From positions 496,001-560,000 of the forward strand of contig QAOA01007670.1 of the NCBI GenBank assembly GCA_003255065.1: DNA of 64,000 nucleotides, in the 5' to 3' direction. The notes under the pieces are model-generated. The model was not told the DNA's origin, did no database searches, and worked only from the letters and a program-made list of their open reading frames with translations. A program made the translations under genes and the position numbers. Positions 1-10,546 of the stretch are shown piece after piece (within the stretch, counting starts at the first letter, position 1; every line of letters starts with the position of its first letter). The DNA is from Cercis canadensis. Lineage: Eukaryota; Streptophyta; Magnoliopsida; Fabales; Fabaceae.

Positions 1-1291
1 CAGATTGCAGAGTCAGATTAATATCTCTCTCTTCCAATTTTTATGCCTGCTGCATGTTATGTGCGTATAACTGACTTACTTTGCATAATTTCCAAATTCT
101 AAGCGGGAAAGGTTGATGCAAGCAACAAGAGCACCTAGAAAGCTTAGATCAAAGGAATTTTAAATTACAGTTTAATCTTAATGTTGGGGTCTGTTATAAT
201 TTTCCAAGGGCTTAATTAAATTTTAGTTGTCATGTGTTTGGCTTAGTTAGCTATTAATTTGTTATATTTAGCCTTCTTCAGTATTGATTTGGGGATACTT
301 TGGTAATTTCTCTGGTTGGTATTGTTTGGCTAGTTATTAAGTTTGAACCTCAAGTTTTGACCATCAGCTATTAAGCTGATTCGTAAGTTCACTTCAAAGA
401 GACCTTGCTGTCTTAGTTGATGTTTGAGAACCCTTGGTGTGTAGATTCAGTATTCCTTGCTTTTACTGTTCTAAATAATCCAACTTTTTTCCATCCATTT
501 AGAGAACAGATACAAAATCTGTAGAATTCATCTTTTACCAGGGAGGGATGGTGGTAGGGGGAATATAATTTTATAATTTGGGGAAAAAATATACTGCTAA
601 TGGAATATTTTTCCTGACATATAATATTACTCAATTTTGCTGCAGAACAGGAAGCCTGTGATTAACCTTTTAGAGAGGGGGGAGGGGGGGACTGATTGAG
701 TTTGCAATTTCATATTTTGAAGGGCGGGTGTGATTTTATATTTTGAAAAAAAAAAATACTAATCCAATAGGGTAACTTTATTATGTCAATTGAAATAAAC
801 AGTTGGGGCCACAAATAGAGAGATTTTATTAAAGTTTCATGTACTCCCTACATATAATTTTTACAACTCCAGCTAAAAAATTTCTGCTGTTGGAAGTATG
901 ATTTTCCACATAGAAGCTTATTATGTAGCTTTCTTTAGTTCTTTGTTCTATTAATTTGAAACTCAACAAACTGTTTCATTGAGTTTATCTATTCTGGTGT
1001 TAGTTTGATGATGACGATGATGATAAATTAAAGGGAGAAACAATTAGGCTTTCTCCTTAGGTGCTTCAACATAATATCTTATTTTATTATTCTTCAGTGT
1101 TTAGAAACCAAGGAACTTTTTAGATAGAAAGTACATAAGTATACATATCCATTTGTTCTGTCATATAAATATATGTTACTCTTCTCATGTAACTGCATTG
1201 CATTGAATAGATAGGGATATATATTTATTGTTTTATTAACTGTCTTTATTTACTTGCACCTAACCTTTGGTTTCACGCAATTCATGTATAG
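1..1291 (+). other. Intron of the translocator gene
   Basis: No coding exon was found here. The exon that should precede VAVLYFHDEF (family motif VKEAVTIL) is not present in these bases, so the window opens inside an intron of at least 1.29 kb. Sequence is AT-rich with short G and A runs and no recognised repeat. Confidence 0.6.
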
Positions 1292-2299
1292 GTTGCAGTC
1301 TTGTACTTTCACGATGAATTCACTAGGTTAAAGGGACTTGGTCTCTTCACTATTATGGTTGGTGTCGGTTTATTCAATTGGTACAAGTAAGTCATCAGCA
1401 AATAGATTTTTCAAACTGAAAATTATGATATCTGATAATTGGTTTTTCCCTTTCAATTTAGAGCTCTGAAATTTATGCTCTTATACTATGAGGAAAAATT
1501 ACGTTGATACCAGTCTTATAGAATCTTCTGGAATTTGAAAATCCATTAGAAAGCCTGCCACACAGACAGTGGGATAATTGAACCATCTATTTTCCTAGTT
1601 CAAAAGTTTCTGGGTGCTAAGTATTGCAGTATAGATGCTATGGAGGGGCGGATTTTGTGGCATCATACCATGTTTGCTTTAGTATTTGGTTAGAACAGAG
1701 TGCTCACATTCCCTTAAAGGTCGTGCCACTGCACTTGTTGTGGGAAGGAGTTGTCATTTTGGATTCACATGGGTGTTTTGCTAATGGCTTTTTTATGGGA
1801 ACTTACTTTGACTTTCAAGATGATTGGGGAAATGTTTTTTGTTTCATTCTTTCATGCATTCTTTGTTTTTCCGTTTCCTTAAGTACTTCAGTATCTTCTG
1901 ATAAATTTGTTTCTTTTTCTTTTTATCCTGAAAATCCAACAAAAGCATGAAACCAAAGTTATACAACTTAAGTTACATTATATATAAAACAAGGGAACTT
2001 CTAATTTTTAAATCAATCAAATAATAGAAAATTAGAGCTCAATTTACAATATGCAGCTGGATGAATCTTTCACTTAAACAATATACTATCATGTTTACCC
2101 AAGTTCCACTGGTATGCATCCGTTTTAGTAGTATTTCCTTTTAGTTAATATTATTAATTAGTGTTTTTTTATATATTGTTCCAGATACTTGAAGCTTCAG
2201 AAGGGCCAAACGGGAGAAGATGATGTGGCAGGTTCCACAGACTCTGCAACAAAGTATGTTATTCTTGAAGAGATGGATGAGCAAGAGGACGGCATTTGA
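1292..2299 (+). CDS. Sugar-phosphate/nucleotide-sugar translocator, C-terminal exons (partial)
   Basis: Last two coding exons, 1292-1386 and 2185-2299, of a drug/metabolite-transporter-superfamily carrier; the rest lies upstream of the window. The first exon encodes VAVLYFHDEFTRLKGLGL and FTIMVGVGLFNWYK, the final membrane span and characteristic end of the plant TPT-like family (resembling Arabidopsis At1g06470). The second gives a hydrophilic tail, YLKLQKGQTGEDD ending in EMDEQEDGI, which would face the cytosol. Introns are GT-AG: donor GTAAGT at 1387, acceptor at 2184, with the split Lys codon restored across the junction. 69 residues are visible. A further 3'UTR intron is likely (donor 2338, acceptor 2967), 38 bases after the stop and so too close to trigger nonsense-mediated decay under the usual 50-base rule. 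Family assignment is firm; the substrate cannot be told from this part. Confidence 0.82.
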
Positions 2300-3230
2300 A
2301 ATTGTTACCTGCCACGTTATTCAAATTCAAAGTATCAGTAAGTCTCTTTTTTGGATGCTTGTTAGATAGTGTGAATCATAATCTATAAATTATAGATGCA
2401 TAACTGTACTTTGGGATTTTTTCACGTATTCATAGAGATGCTGCACGTCAGAAAAATCTTGTAGGTTGACAATTAAATGAATTCAGATTCTATGTTTTTA
2501 TCTTTTCTTAAGATGATTAGAGTGTGCAAGAGGCTTAATCTGATAATCATAATTGACATTGCGAGAATGTAAGTTGATCATTTAATGGTTGTATGATCAA
2601 ACTGTATGCTCACAAGATCCATTGTATAAGTTACCTTTCGTTCTAAGATTACATCTTTGTCCACACATGATTAGGTTATTACTGCTCGTGTTCTGGTAAT
2701 CTCAGGGCTTGAACATTTTCATCATATAGAAATGCTGCCAACTGCTATCCATGGAGAAAGAAAATATACTACATTTTATTATTATACACAAGAAGCATGT
2801 ACTTGCATTTTTGGTCTGATTTTCAGTTTCTTAATCAGTGATATATCATGTATTCAAATGAAGTTTATAGCTAAATATAATTTTTCATGTGCAAATTTGA
2901 TTACATTTGATGTGGAGTAACTTTATTCTAAAAGACAAACTCAACTTGCTTTATCTGTAACTTGCAGCGAATACTTGCCTGTTGGCTGGTGTCATCTTTG
3001 AAGACATTCTTTTTGCATTCCCTGTTGGATTTGTGATGTCAAAATTCTTTCGAGCTTATTGGACTGGAGAAAACAAATTTTCCAGATAAGACGCGAACAA
3101 CATTAAAGCCTATCCATTCTTAGGGATTCCTCAAGTTTCTGTGAATGAATATCTTGTATTCTGTCAGAATATGTGCTTAATGAAATGCAGATTTTGACAT
3201 TCTTTTTTATATAAGGTAGATGATGTAGAT
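2300..3230 (+). other. Probable spliced 3'UTR of the translocator gene
   Basis: After the stop at 2299 a canonical donor (GTAAGTC at 2338) and a pyrimidine-rich acceptor ending at 2967 suggest a 3'UTR intron of about 630 bases. The last UTR exon starts at 2968 and probably ends near 3190-3250, where AATGAAAT-like and T-rich signals occur. The UTR exon holds a 39-codon open frame at 2970-3089 that is not in frame with the transporter. Confidence 0.45.
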
Positions 3231-3250
3231 TACAACAGCATGATGTAATA

Positions 3251-4364
3251 GATCGATTTTCTTCTTTTTTCTTTGCCTGTATCCTCTTGCGGAATTTTAT
3301 TTCTGATCATTTTACCATTGTTTTGCATGTATATAATAAAAGAACAGTTCCTAAGTTTTCAAGGAAATGCCTTATCAGCATACTCATATTTGACAGTAGC
3401 TGTTCTTTCTTTGCTGAAAATTCAACTAGCTTTTCTTGAAAATATAAGACTAGTCCCCCAAGAGCAAATTCCTATTTTTTTCCTTTTTTTTTTTTTGGAG
3501 TTCTAAGAAGACAAAATAGAATTTCAGTAAGAAAAGTAGTATTTTTGAAATTCAAGGTAGAGTCATATTCTTCATAAAAATTATTTTAGCAGAATTTGGC
3601 ACAACAATTCATAACTGTGGATTAAATGTTAGTGGACACCAGTCACTTGATCAAGCATGCCAGTCCATCACAATTTCCTCGATAAGATCAAGAAAATTAG
3701 TCACTGTTCAACGAAGTATTCTCATAAGACTGTATATTGCGGTAGAATTTTAAAGTATTAGTGGATGTAACTTGAATGATTGAAATATTAAAATGAAATA
3801 GAAAAAAGGACAAAATTGTTATAGCAGTTTAAGTACCTTGTAAGATCGACAGTAGTCACTGAATTCCTCCCTATGAAACTGGAAGTACAAATTAATTGAT
3901 TCTGCTACATGTCTCAATCAAATCAAAATAAAGCCGCTTTTACATTTCTCACCTGATATTAGCTTCAGAATAACATTATCAAGTTACGGAGATAAGAAAT
4001 CAATAAACGAGGTTATAGTTATACATGAATCAAGCTTAATCAACTTATGCACCTAAGAGTCATACAATTAAGAGAGAATAAAATAGCTCAACATTTATTC
4101 ACCACTCATTCCAAAAGTGAAGACTTAAAAGGGTATTTGAACATCTAACATGATAGCTCAAGAGTTGACATAACCATTGTTTTCCCCTGTAAACTTGGCT
4201 GAGTAATGTCGACAGTCAATTACAAAGCAAGCATACAATAAAGTGATGATCATCATGATTCAATTTATAATGATACCAACCACCAGGGAGATATATCAAA
4301 GAAAAATTGCAAATACTTTCGTTTAAGCAACTGAACAGAATAGTTCTTTCATTCCCCATCAAAC
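3251..4364. other. Convergent intergenic region
   Basis: Lies between the 3' ends of the translocator gene (plus) and KIN17 (minus). AT-rich; short open frames show no family features. The last 100 bases or so are probably KIN17 3'UTR. No repeat recognised. Confidence 0.5.
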
Positions 4365-5573
4365 TCACTGGGCTATTTTACAAATATCCTCATACTCTAC
4401 AGCTTTAAGCACCCTACCATCATAGGCACCCTTCTCTATCTGCACTTTAGCGCAAAAGTGATCTGTATCCACCCCCAACAACCTTGCTATTGATCCACGA
4501 TACGCCCCATTTACTATCTTCACAAGGCCACCAATTTGTGGAATCACAGTTTCAAGTTCTGCCTGATCAACTCTAAGCACATGCTTGTTTTCAAGCAATT
4601 CTATTTCCCCAACATACTTGTCAATCACCTTTCGCACAACCCCCTTTTGCTTGTAATAGCCCTTTTCTGCCAATGCTTTACTCATCACTTTAACAATAAT
4701 CCCTTCATACAACCAGTAATCCTTCCTGTTAATTTTCTCCTTTTTCTTCTCGTCCTCTCTAATCAATTCAGCCAAAGTTGATTTTCCTCCTGTCCTTTCT
4801 TCGCTTCCATGTTTCCTCTTCAAATTACCTCCAGGGATCCTTTCCTCATTTTTCTGATCCTCAACCTCGTCAAACACCACCCTTGAAGCCTCATGTTTCT
4901 CCTTGGTTACAGGTTTAGTTGACAACCCAAGAGAAAATCCAACCTTAAGTCCATCTTCCAATTTCAATTCTCTTGGAGGCTCAGCCAGCAATGGCTGATC
5001 AGACCCAGCAGTAGCTGGCTGCATCAACTGCTCAACTTTTTCAATCTGTCTCCTTATTTCCTTCTCTTGCTTCTCTTCCTCTGCCATATCTGCCTTAATT
5101 CTCTTATTCTTCATCCTCTCTTTGAAAAGGGTCTCTGAATCTTTATCTATGTATGTAATAAACCAACCCTTGGGTGTTTCTTCAACCTTACACTTGCCAG
5201 TCCGACCCAAGTACTTGACAAACTCAGTAAGTGTTGTCCACTCAGTGGAATTCATATGAACATGGTGCCTATCACTTATATATTCATTGTAAACTACAGT
5301 GGCTGCTACACGGCTGAACCGGTGACTGCGCTTCATGTGCTCCAAAAATAAGTTCTCAAACTCTTCAGAATAACCCTCAACAATCCGATTTGCGTTTTCG
5401 CCAAAGATTTGCATTTGACGCTGGTGACCTTCACTCATACAATGGCACTTAAATCCATTTTCATCTCGGCATTGCTTCTGGCACATCTGGCAGTACCATC
5501 GAAGTTTCTGCAGCCCTTTTGCTTTGATTCGATTAGCAATTGCTTTTGGTGTGAGAAACTCATTCTTACCCAT
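4365..5573 (-). CDS. KIN17: KIN17-like DNA/RNA-binding protein
   Basis: Single-exon frame of 402 residues. The start is placed at the ATG at 5573 (MGKNEFLTPKAIANRIKAKG), the conserved family N-terminus; an in-frame ATG 20 codons upstream would add a non-conserved stretch and lies before a likely splice acceptor. Visible in order: a C2H2-type zinc finger (WYCQMCQKQCRDENGFKCHC with MSEGHQRQM, about residues 26-53), the conserved winged-helix Kin17 domain (about 53-180, including HVHMNSTEWTTL and KGWFITYID), a charged coiled-coil segment rich in Glu/Lys (about 160-200), a disordered Lys-rich middle, and tandem SH3-like/KOW domains (KDYWLYEGIIVKVM through VNGAYRGSIARLLGVD). The family is nuclear, binds nucleic acid and associates with spliceosomes and the DNA-damage response. 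Length agrees with plant homologues of about 400 residues. No break seen. Confidence 0.93.
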   Translation of the reverse strand: MGKNEFLTPKAIANRIKAKGLQKLRWYCQMCQKQCRDENGFKCHCMSEGHQRQMQIFGENANRIVEGYSEEFENLFLEHMKRSHRFSRVAATVVYNEYISDRHHVHMNSTEWTTLTEFVKYLGRTGKCKVEETPKGWFITYIDKDSETLFKERMKNKRIKADMAEEEKQEKEIRRQIEKVEQLMQPATAGSDQPLLAEPPRELKLEDGLKVGFSLGLSTKPVTKEKHEASRVVFDEVEDQKNEERIPGGNLKRKHGSEERTGGKSTLAELIREDEKKKEKINRKDYWLYEGIIVKVMSKALAEKGYYKQKGVVRKVIDKYVGEIELLENKHVLRVDQAELETVIPQIGGLVKIVNGAYRGSIARLLGVDTDHFCAKVQIEKGAYDGRVLKAVEYEDICKIAQ

Positions 5574-5580
5574 TGACAAT

Positions 5581-6892
5581 CTGGTTGAAATTTCATTAAA
5601 AAAAAAAATGGTAATTTTCTTAGTAAATTCCAAAATCAGAGATTAAAAGATTATCGAAACAATACAATCTATTGAACTAGTTTAGAAGCATAACAAACAT
5701 TATAGTCTAAGTTGGGCATTTGAACTTTCAAACAAAGGACTAAAGGGTTGGTGACGGGGAATAGCTGAGATACTTATGCCCACTTTATGATAAAAGAGAT
5801 ACTTATTCATACTAGAAAAAAAAAAANAAAAAAAAAAAAAAAAAGGGATACGAACGCAACTGGAAACTTCAGTTTGAACTGCACATACACAATCAAGTCA
5901 GAGGATCCAAATTTTGAAGCACATGATTAAATGTAAACAATTATACATTCTGTTAAGACCAGCCAAATTTTCTCCAAGGTAAATCTAAAAGAAAGGTACA
6001 GCCAAAACACTTAATAATGCAAACAAAATAAGCTGGCAATAGGCCAATAGCACAGATAAACTCAAGGTCTTTTTCTCTCTCTCCCTCTCTCTAAAATTTA
6101 GTGTCGTCTAATATGAGTTCAGAAACAATAAATCTACATCATACACACACAATCATAGAACAAACTCAGCCCAGATGCTTTAATCAACAGCTAAAGAAAA
6201 AAAATTTAAATATATTCTGGTTCATCAGCATGCTTTCTTCAGAAAAGAACTGAACCCTTTCCCCCAAGAAAACCGGAAGAAAAGGACAGAGATAAAGTAA
6301 TAGACAACTTAGAATACTGATATCTAGGATTCATACAGGGAAAAATTTTCAACAGATATTAGGCATTTGTTGCATGTGGGTAATCACAGAGGCGACAGTT
6401 TACCAACCTCTTCAGGCATCTTAAAAGAGGGAGGGAGGGGGGGAATTAAAGATCTAAAATTATTCACATATCTTTCAAGGTATTACACATGTAATTTGCT
6501 TTTTTCCTCTCCCTCTCTTCAACCAAGCTTAAAAGCAGTTTAGTTTGCCTCATTGGAACTTCATTTCCTAACACTTACTCCCCTTTTCCTCTCAGCTACT
6601 GTGAAAAAAAAGCCATTCCTCCCAACTTCTTCTCTCTAGTCTATAGCTACTAGCTAGCTACCAAGCAACCCACCATATCTACTCACAACCATGACATGAA
6701 TGATATGCTCTATTCTGCATATACCCAAATTTCATATCTTTCAATTGTCTTTTGACTAAGAGGGCCAATTCTAATTATTTACAATAACTTAAAAGAGAGC
6801 ATTCGCTAGATTGTTACTGGCTACTTCTAATGGCATGTCATATATAACATTGAATAATCATTGACAACAACTAGAAATTGTTTAACACTAAC
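5581..6892 (-). other. Leader (5'UTR) intron of KIN17
   Basis: On the minus strand a donor CAG|GTTAGT at 6892 and an acceptor AACCAG at 5581 would join a non-coding first exon (about 7240-6893) directly to ATTGTCAATGG, seven bases before the start codon. The intron of about 1.3 kb is AT-rich, holds a poly-A run containing the unresolved N at 5827, and a CT-rich patch near 6070-6090. Inferred from splice signals only. Confidence 0.5.
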
Positions 6893-7250
6893 CTGAATTT
6901 ATGAATGAAAATATTTGAGTGATTCAATCAGAATAATCTTCTTGTTGTGAGACAATTGCTGAAACAATCTTTCTTCCCTTGAATTTCAAGAACTAGAACA
7001 AGCTGGGGATTGGGGATACCAGAAAAGTGAGAAAATTTAGCTTGATTTGATGTGAAAGGGTGGGATCGGAGAGTTCGATGAAGAAGGTTGAAGCCGAAAC
7101 ACAGCCACGGGTCCTTCTTTGCCTCGCGTCCATGATATATGATACGGTGTAGTTTCTCTGATTTGGTTGATGGGCTTGTGACCTGGTCAAGTTTGGTCCA
7201 TGGCCCAATCAGATTAATTGAAAACATACTAAAAACAAAAAAATTCTTAC
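6893..7250 (-). promoter_or_regulatory. Probable KIN17 non-coding first exon and transcription start region
   Basis: This stretch is less AT-rich than its surroundings and holds overlapping short frames that resemble no protein. Together with the donor at 6892 it fits a 5'UTR exon; the CT-rich strand TTCTCTTTCCTCTCT near 7258-7272 is typical of plant core promoters. Confidence 0.4.
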
Positions 7251-8220
7251 AATTTTAAAGAGAGAGGAAAGAGAATTCTACCACTTTGGGAAAACAAATA
7301 AAAATAGATTATTATCGACATTGATCTTACCTCTAAAAAAAAAAATTAAATATATTGTGTATATGAAAATTTTTCTATTAATTTCATTTTTAATTATAAT
7401 TACCATGAATTTTGAATAAAGAGGAAAAAAAGCATGTCTTGTATTTCTTTAATTCCTTTTATTTCATATTTTTTCATTAGTTCCCATAGTTAATGCTAGT
7501 TTCTTTTATCTATAGGTAAATAGTGATTATATTTTAGTTAAAAGATTCAAATTGGAGAAAGGGTAACGATTATTATAATTTTATTTTTGATTATATAACT
7601 TATGTTGAGGAGAAATGCTGGTATGATAATATACTATCTATAGTTTATATGAGTTTTGAATTAAATGCACACTTTAAATAAATTGAATATGAACCACATT
7701 TGAATTGTTTTGAATTTTGAAAAATTCTGATAAAGTTTTGAGAAAAATTATTGTTTAATTTCTTAAGTTGACAAAAAAGACTCCTTAGTTTCAATTTGAT
7801 TTCTTTTGTATCATGTAAAATATCTCTTAATATTATGTGATTATTTTGTTTACATAGTGATTTACTTATCATTTGGCACTATATGGCTATTCTATTTACA
7901 CATGTATTTATCATGTTAAAAAATAAACGAAATAACTACATAGTACCAAAAATATTTTAGATATTTTATACAATATGTGATAAACCAAATTGAAATTCTT
8001 TCATATTTTATAACTAAATGGTCTTTTTTACCAACTTAAAAAACCAAACAATAATTATCACTAAATTTTTCTATGGGTAAATAACAATAGTCATATAATT
8101 ATCATATTCAATAACCATTAAAAAAATATCAGGAAAAAAAAAAAAAGTTAAGAGGAAAGAGTCTGGTTAATTCCCGCCAATAACATTCATTACCTCGTGT
8201 GTATTTACTTCCTCTCCACG
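7251..8220. repeat. AT-rich intergenic DNA with an inverted-repeat (MITE-like) element
   Basis: Between divergent KIN17 and the F-box pseudogene. The segments around 7745-7835 and 7955-8060 are imperfect reverse complements: ATTATTGTTT followed by CTTAAGTTGA and AAAAAAGAC on the left match AACTTAAAA..CCAAACAATAAT on the right. This suggests a MITE of about 0.35-0.4 kb (roughly 7720-8110) with a palindromic body; exact ends and target duplication could not be fixed. At 7610-7700 a stretch (ATGAGTTTTGAATTAAATGC) resembles part of the MITE at 44851-45002. Confidence 0.4.
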
Positions 8221-8751
8221 TTCTATTAAGCCCCTCAAACTGAAGATCCTTTCTCTGGTAATTTTTCTCCTCTTTTTCTCTTTTCCCTTTTGCCTCTTAA
8301 TCTACTAAAATCCTAAAATTTTCTTCTTTCTTAGAGATATAAGTTTATAGGTATGCTTTCCAATCAATTAATCCAGGTTTTCTGAATTCGTACATCTCTC
8401 TAACATGTAGTTTCAACGCAAATCGATTTTTATTATTTGATGTCTTCAATTGATCTTTGTATTTCTTACTGGGGATCCTAGTTTAATGATTGATTTCAAA
8501 AACATTATGGCTTGGATTTCGAAAACTTTGAATGTATAAATTGACCTCACTATATTTGGATTTGAATTTAAATTAATGGTGAAATCACAGGTTTCACATA
8601 AGTTGTATGTTTTCCTTCTCACTGTTTCCTTCTTTATTTGGCCTCTTTGGCTCTTACAGAGATGGTGATTTTGTTTTTCAAAGTCCTACTTTGAGCTTTT
8701 TTCTTTTTCTTTTTTGTTTGGTTTTATAGCCATGAAAAGGAAAAGGGATTC

Positions 8752-10546
8752 AACAGCGTCTGGTAGCCAGAAACGCAATTCAGAAGAAAATCAGAAACAT
8801 GTTTCTTTAACCAATCTCCAGATCACATCATTGATGATATTCTACTCCGACTTCTCATAAAGTCTATTCTCATCTGCAAGTGTGTAAGCACAACTCTGCA
8901 CTAGGTGGTTTCAGACCCACTATTTGCCAAATTGCACTTTCAGCATGCACCAGCTGAAATGATGCTTCGAACCAGACATCATAAACGTGTCTCCAGAATG
9001 CTTCACCTAGTTGACTTCGACCGCAAAAAGTTTAAAGGTACAAACGAGATGAAACTTGAGGCCAAATTCAAGCTTCCCCTTCGTGATGCTAAGGCGGTGC
9101 TTCAGCAAAGGATTGAGGAAAGAAATGGTGGAAGTAAAAGGAGTTATATTGGTAGCAAGCCCAAAGATGATAAATTCAACATCGTCAATTCTTGTAATGG
9201 CTTGCTTTACTTGTGTGACACCAAGGAGAAACACCCACTTGTCATATTCAACCCTATCACAGGTGAGTTCATAAGACTTCCACTTGATTGAAAAATTGTC
9301 AGTCACCATTGATTGTGGATTTGGCTCTTAAGGTGGCGAGAGTTTATAAGCGAGATATCCCTATATACAACTAATTGAGAGTCTTTTCTCGTGAGTGTGG
9401 CTATTGAAGAGAATGGTTCTCTCGTGCTTTTTTTATTTTATTTTTTGTTCTCTCTCTTCACGGCAGCTTTCTCTGTTTTTAATATCCAACAGGGATATGG
9501 AGAAATGTTGGAAGGGGTTCTTTATGTACATGTGTCGCATAAATTTTCTACTTGTGTGAATGGATCACTTCATTGACATAATTTTAATGGTGTGAATGCA
9601 TCAATTCTTTGTTTTCAGTTTGGAAGTGAGAGGTTTGAATCCTTCCCTTCTCCTCCTAATTGTGTATTTGAGAATAGAATGAAGAGTGAAAAGTATATCA
9701 GCATGGGAGAAGTTGGGGTTGCCTTTATATTTGTGATGCATATTCTTTTCACAGTTTTAGATGATGGATAATGACGGAAAATGGTGTTGGAGAATCATGG
9801 ACTTGCTCTTCTAATGTAAGTACTTCAATGGTAGATCAATATCCTCATGGTTCATTTTGGCCTTTAATACTCGCGAAAAGTTCCCTATTGTTCTATCTAT
9901 CATTCTTCCAACTTCTTTGTTATTAAAGGTGGAAATGGATTAATTAAAATCTTTTAAGATTTATGGGTCTCAATATCATTTAGAAGGAATTGCTCATATT
10001 CCTAGCCTCGTTTCAATGAAGGATACTCTAAAAGGAGCTAATGTGGAAGTGCTGAAGGCCCACTCAAGGTATGGATATAAATTTTAATATTTTATTCTTA
10101 CTGATTCTAATGTCCCATTCTCTCAACTTGTTGCAGTAGGTGTTCAAGCGAGTTCCTTTCTCTGCTGCTCCCTAGTTAATTTGATTCTGCCCCATCACTT
10201 GAGTTCTATTCTCTAACATTCATATCATTTTATAAAGGTTTGCAGTATTTAAATTGTAGGAAGAGAAGGAAATTATTTTCTTGGCTGAAGTGACCGTTTT
10301 CCTAAGGAGGGAGGATATGAATATGGATGATTGCAGTCATTTTTGTTCTTGGACATCCATTAGCAACAAAGTTCATTTTACAGAATTGTGATATAGTGAA
10401 TAAGGAACAATAACTGTTTTCCTTGCTCTGCTCCCTTATGTTTTCACCACATTTCTCTAATATTGTTATTGTTTCATATAGGTGCGCGGCATTAAAATAG
10501 TGAGAAGAGAATGAAGTTCTCTTTTTGGTTGAAGACATTGTTCAGT
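8752..10546 (+). pseudogene. Decayed F-box protein gene (FBA/kelch-associated type)
   Basis: Remains of an F-box gene. It begins MKRKRDSTASGSQKRNSEEN at 8752, then a frame change occurs inside the F-box: DHIIDDILLRLLIKSILICK is read one frame over, followed by a stop at the end of the F-box (CVSTTLH-stop-VVSDPLFAKLHF). The most intact block, 8905-9288, encodes HAPAEMMLRTRHHKRVSR, NSCNGLLYLCDTKEKHPL and VIFNPITGEFIRLPLD, the usual start of the F-box-associated domain. Further frames hold degraded later parts (RYPYI, YVHVSHKFSTCVNGSLH, SERFESFPSPP, and near 9960-10075 AHIPSLVSMKDTLKGANVEV). The final CxxLK..EENE segment appears twice, at about 10240-10320 and 10480-10550. An upstream leader intron (donor near 8258, acceptor 8749) seems retained, so it decayed in place or was copied from DNA. 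Not expected to make a functional F-box protein. Confidence 0.82.

Noticed and set aside
1624-1950. 108-codon open frame in the translocator intron
   Set aside because: Lies between two well-placed exons of the gene, shows no family features, and AT-rich introns often give such frames.
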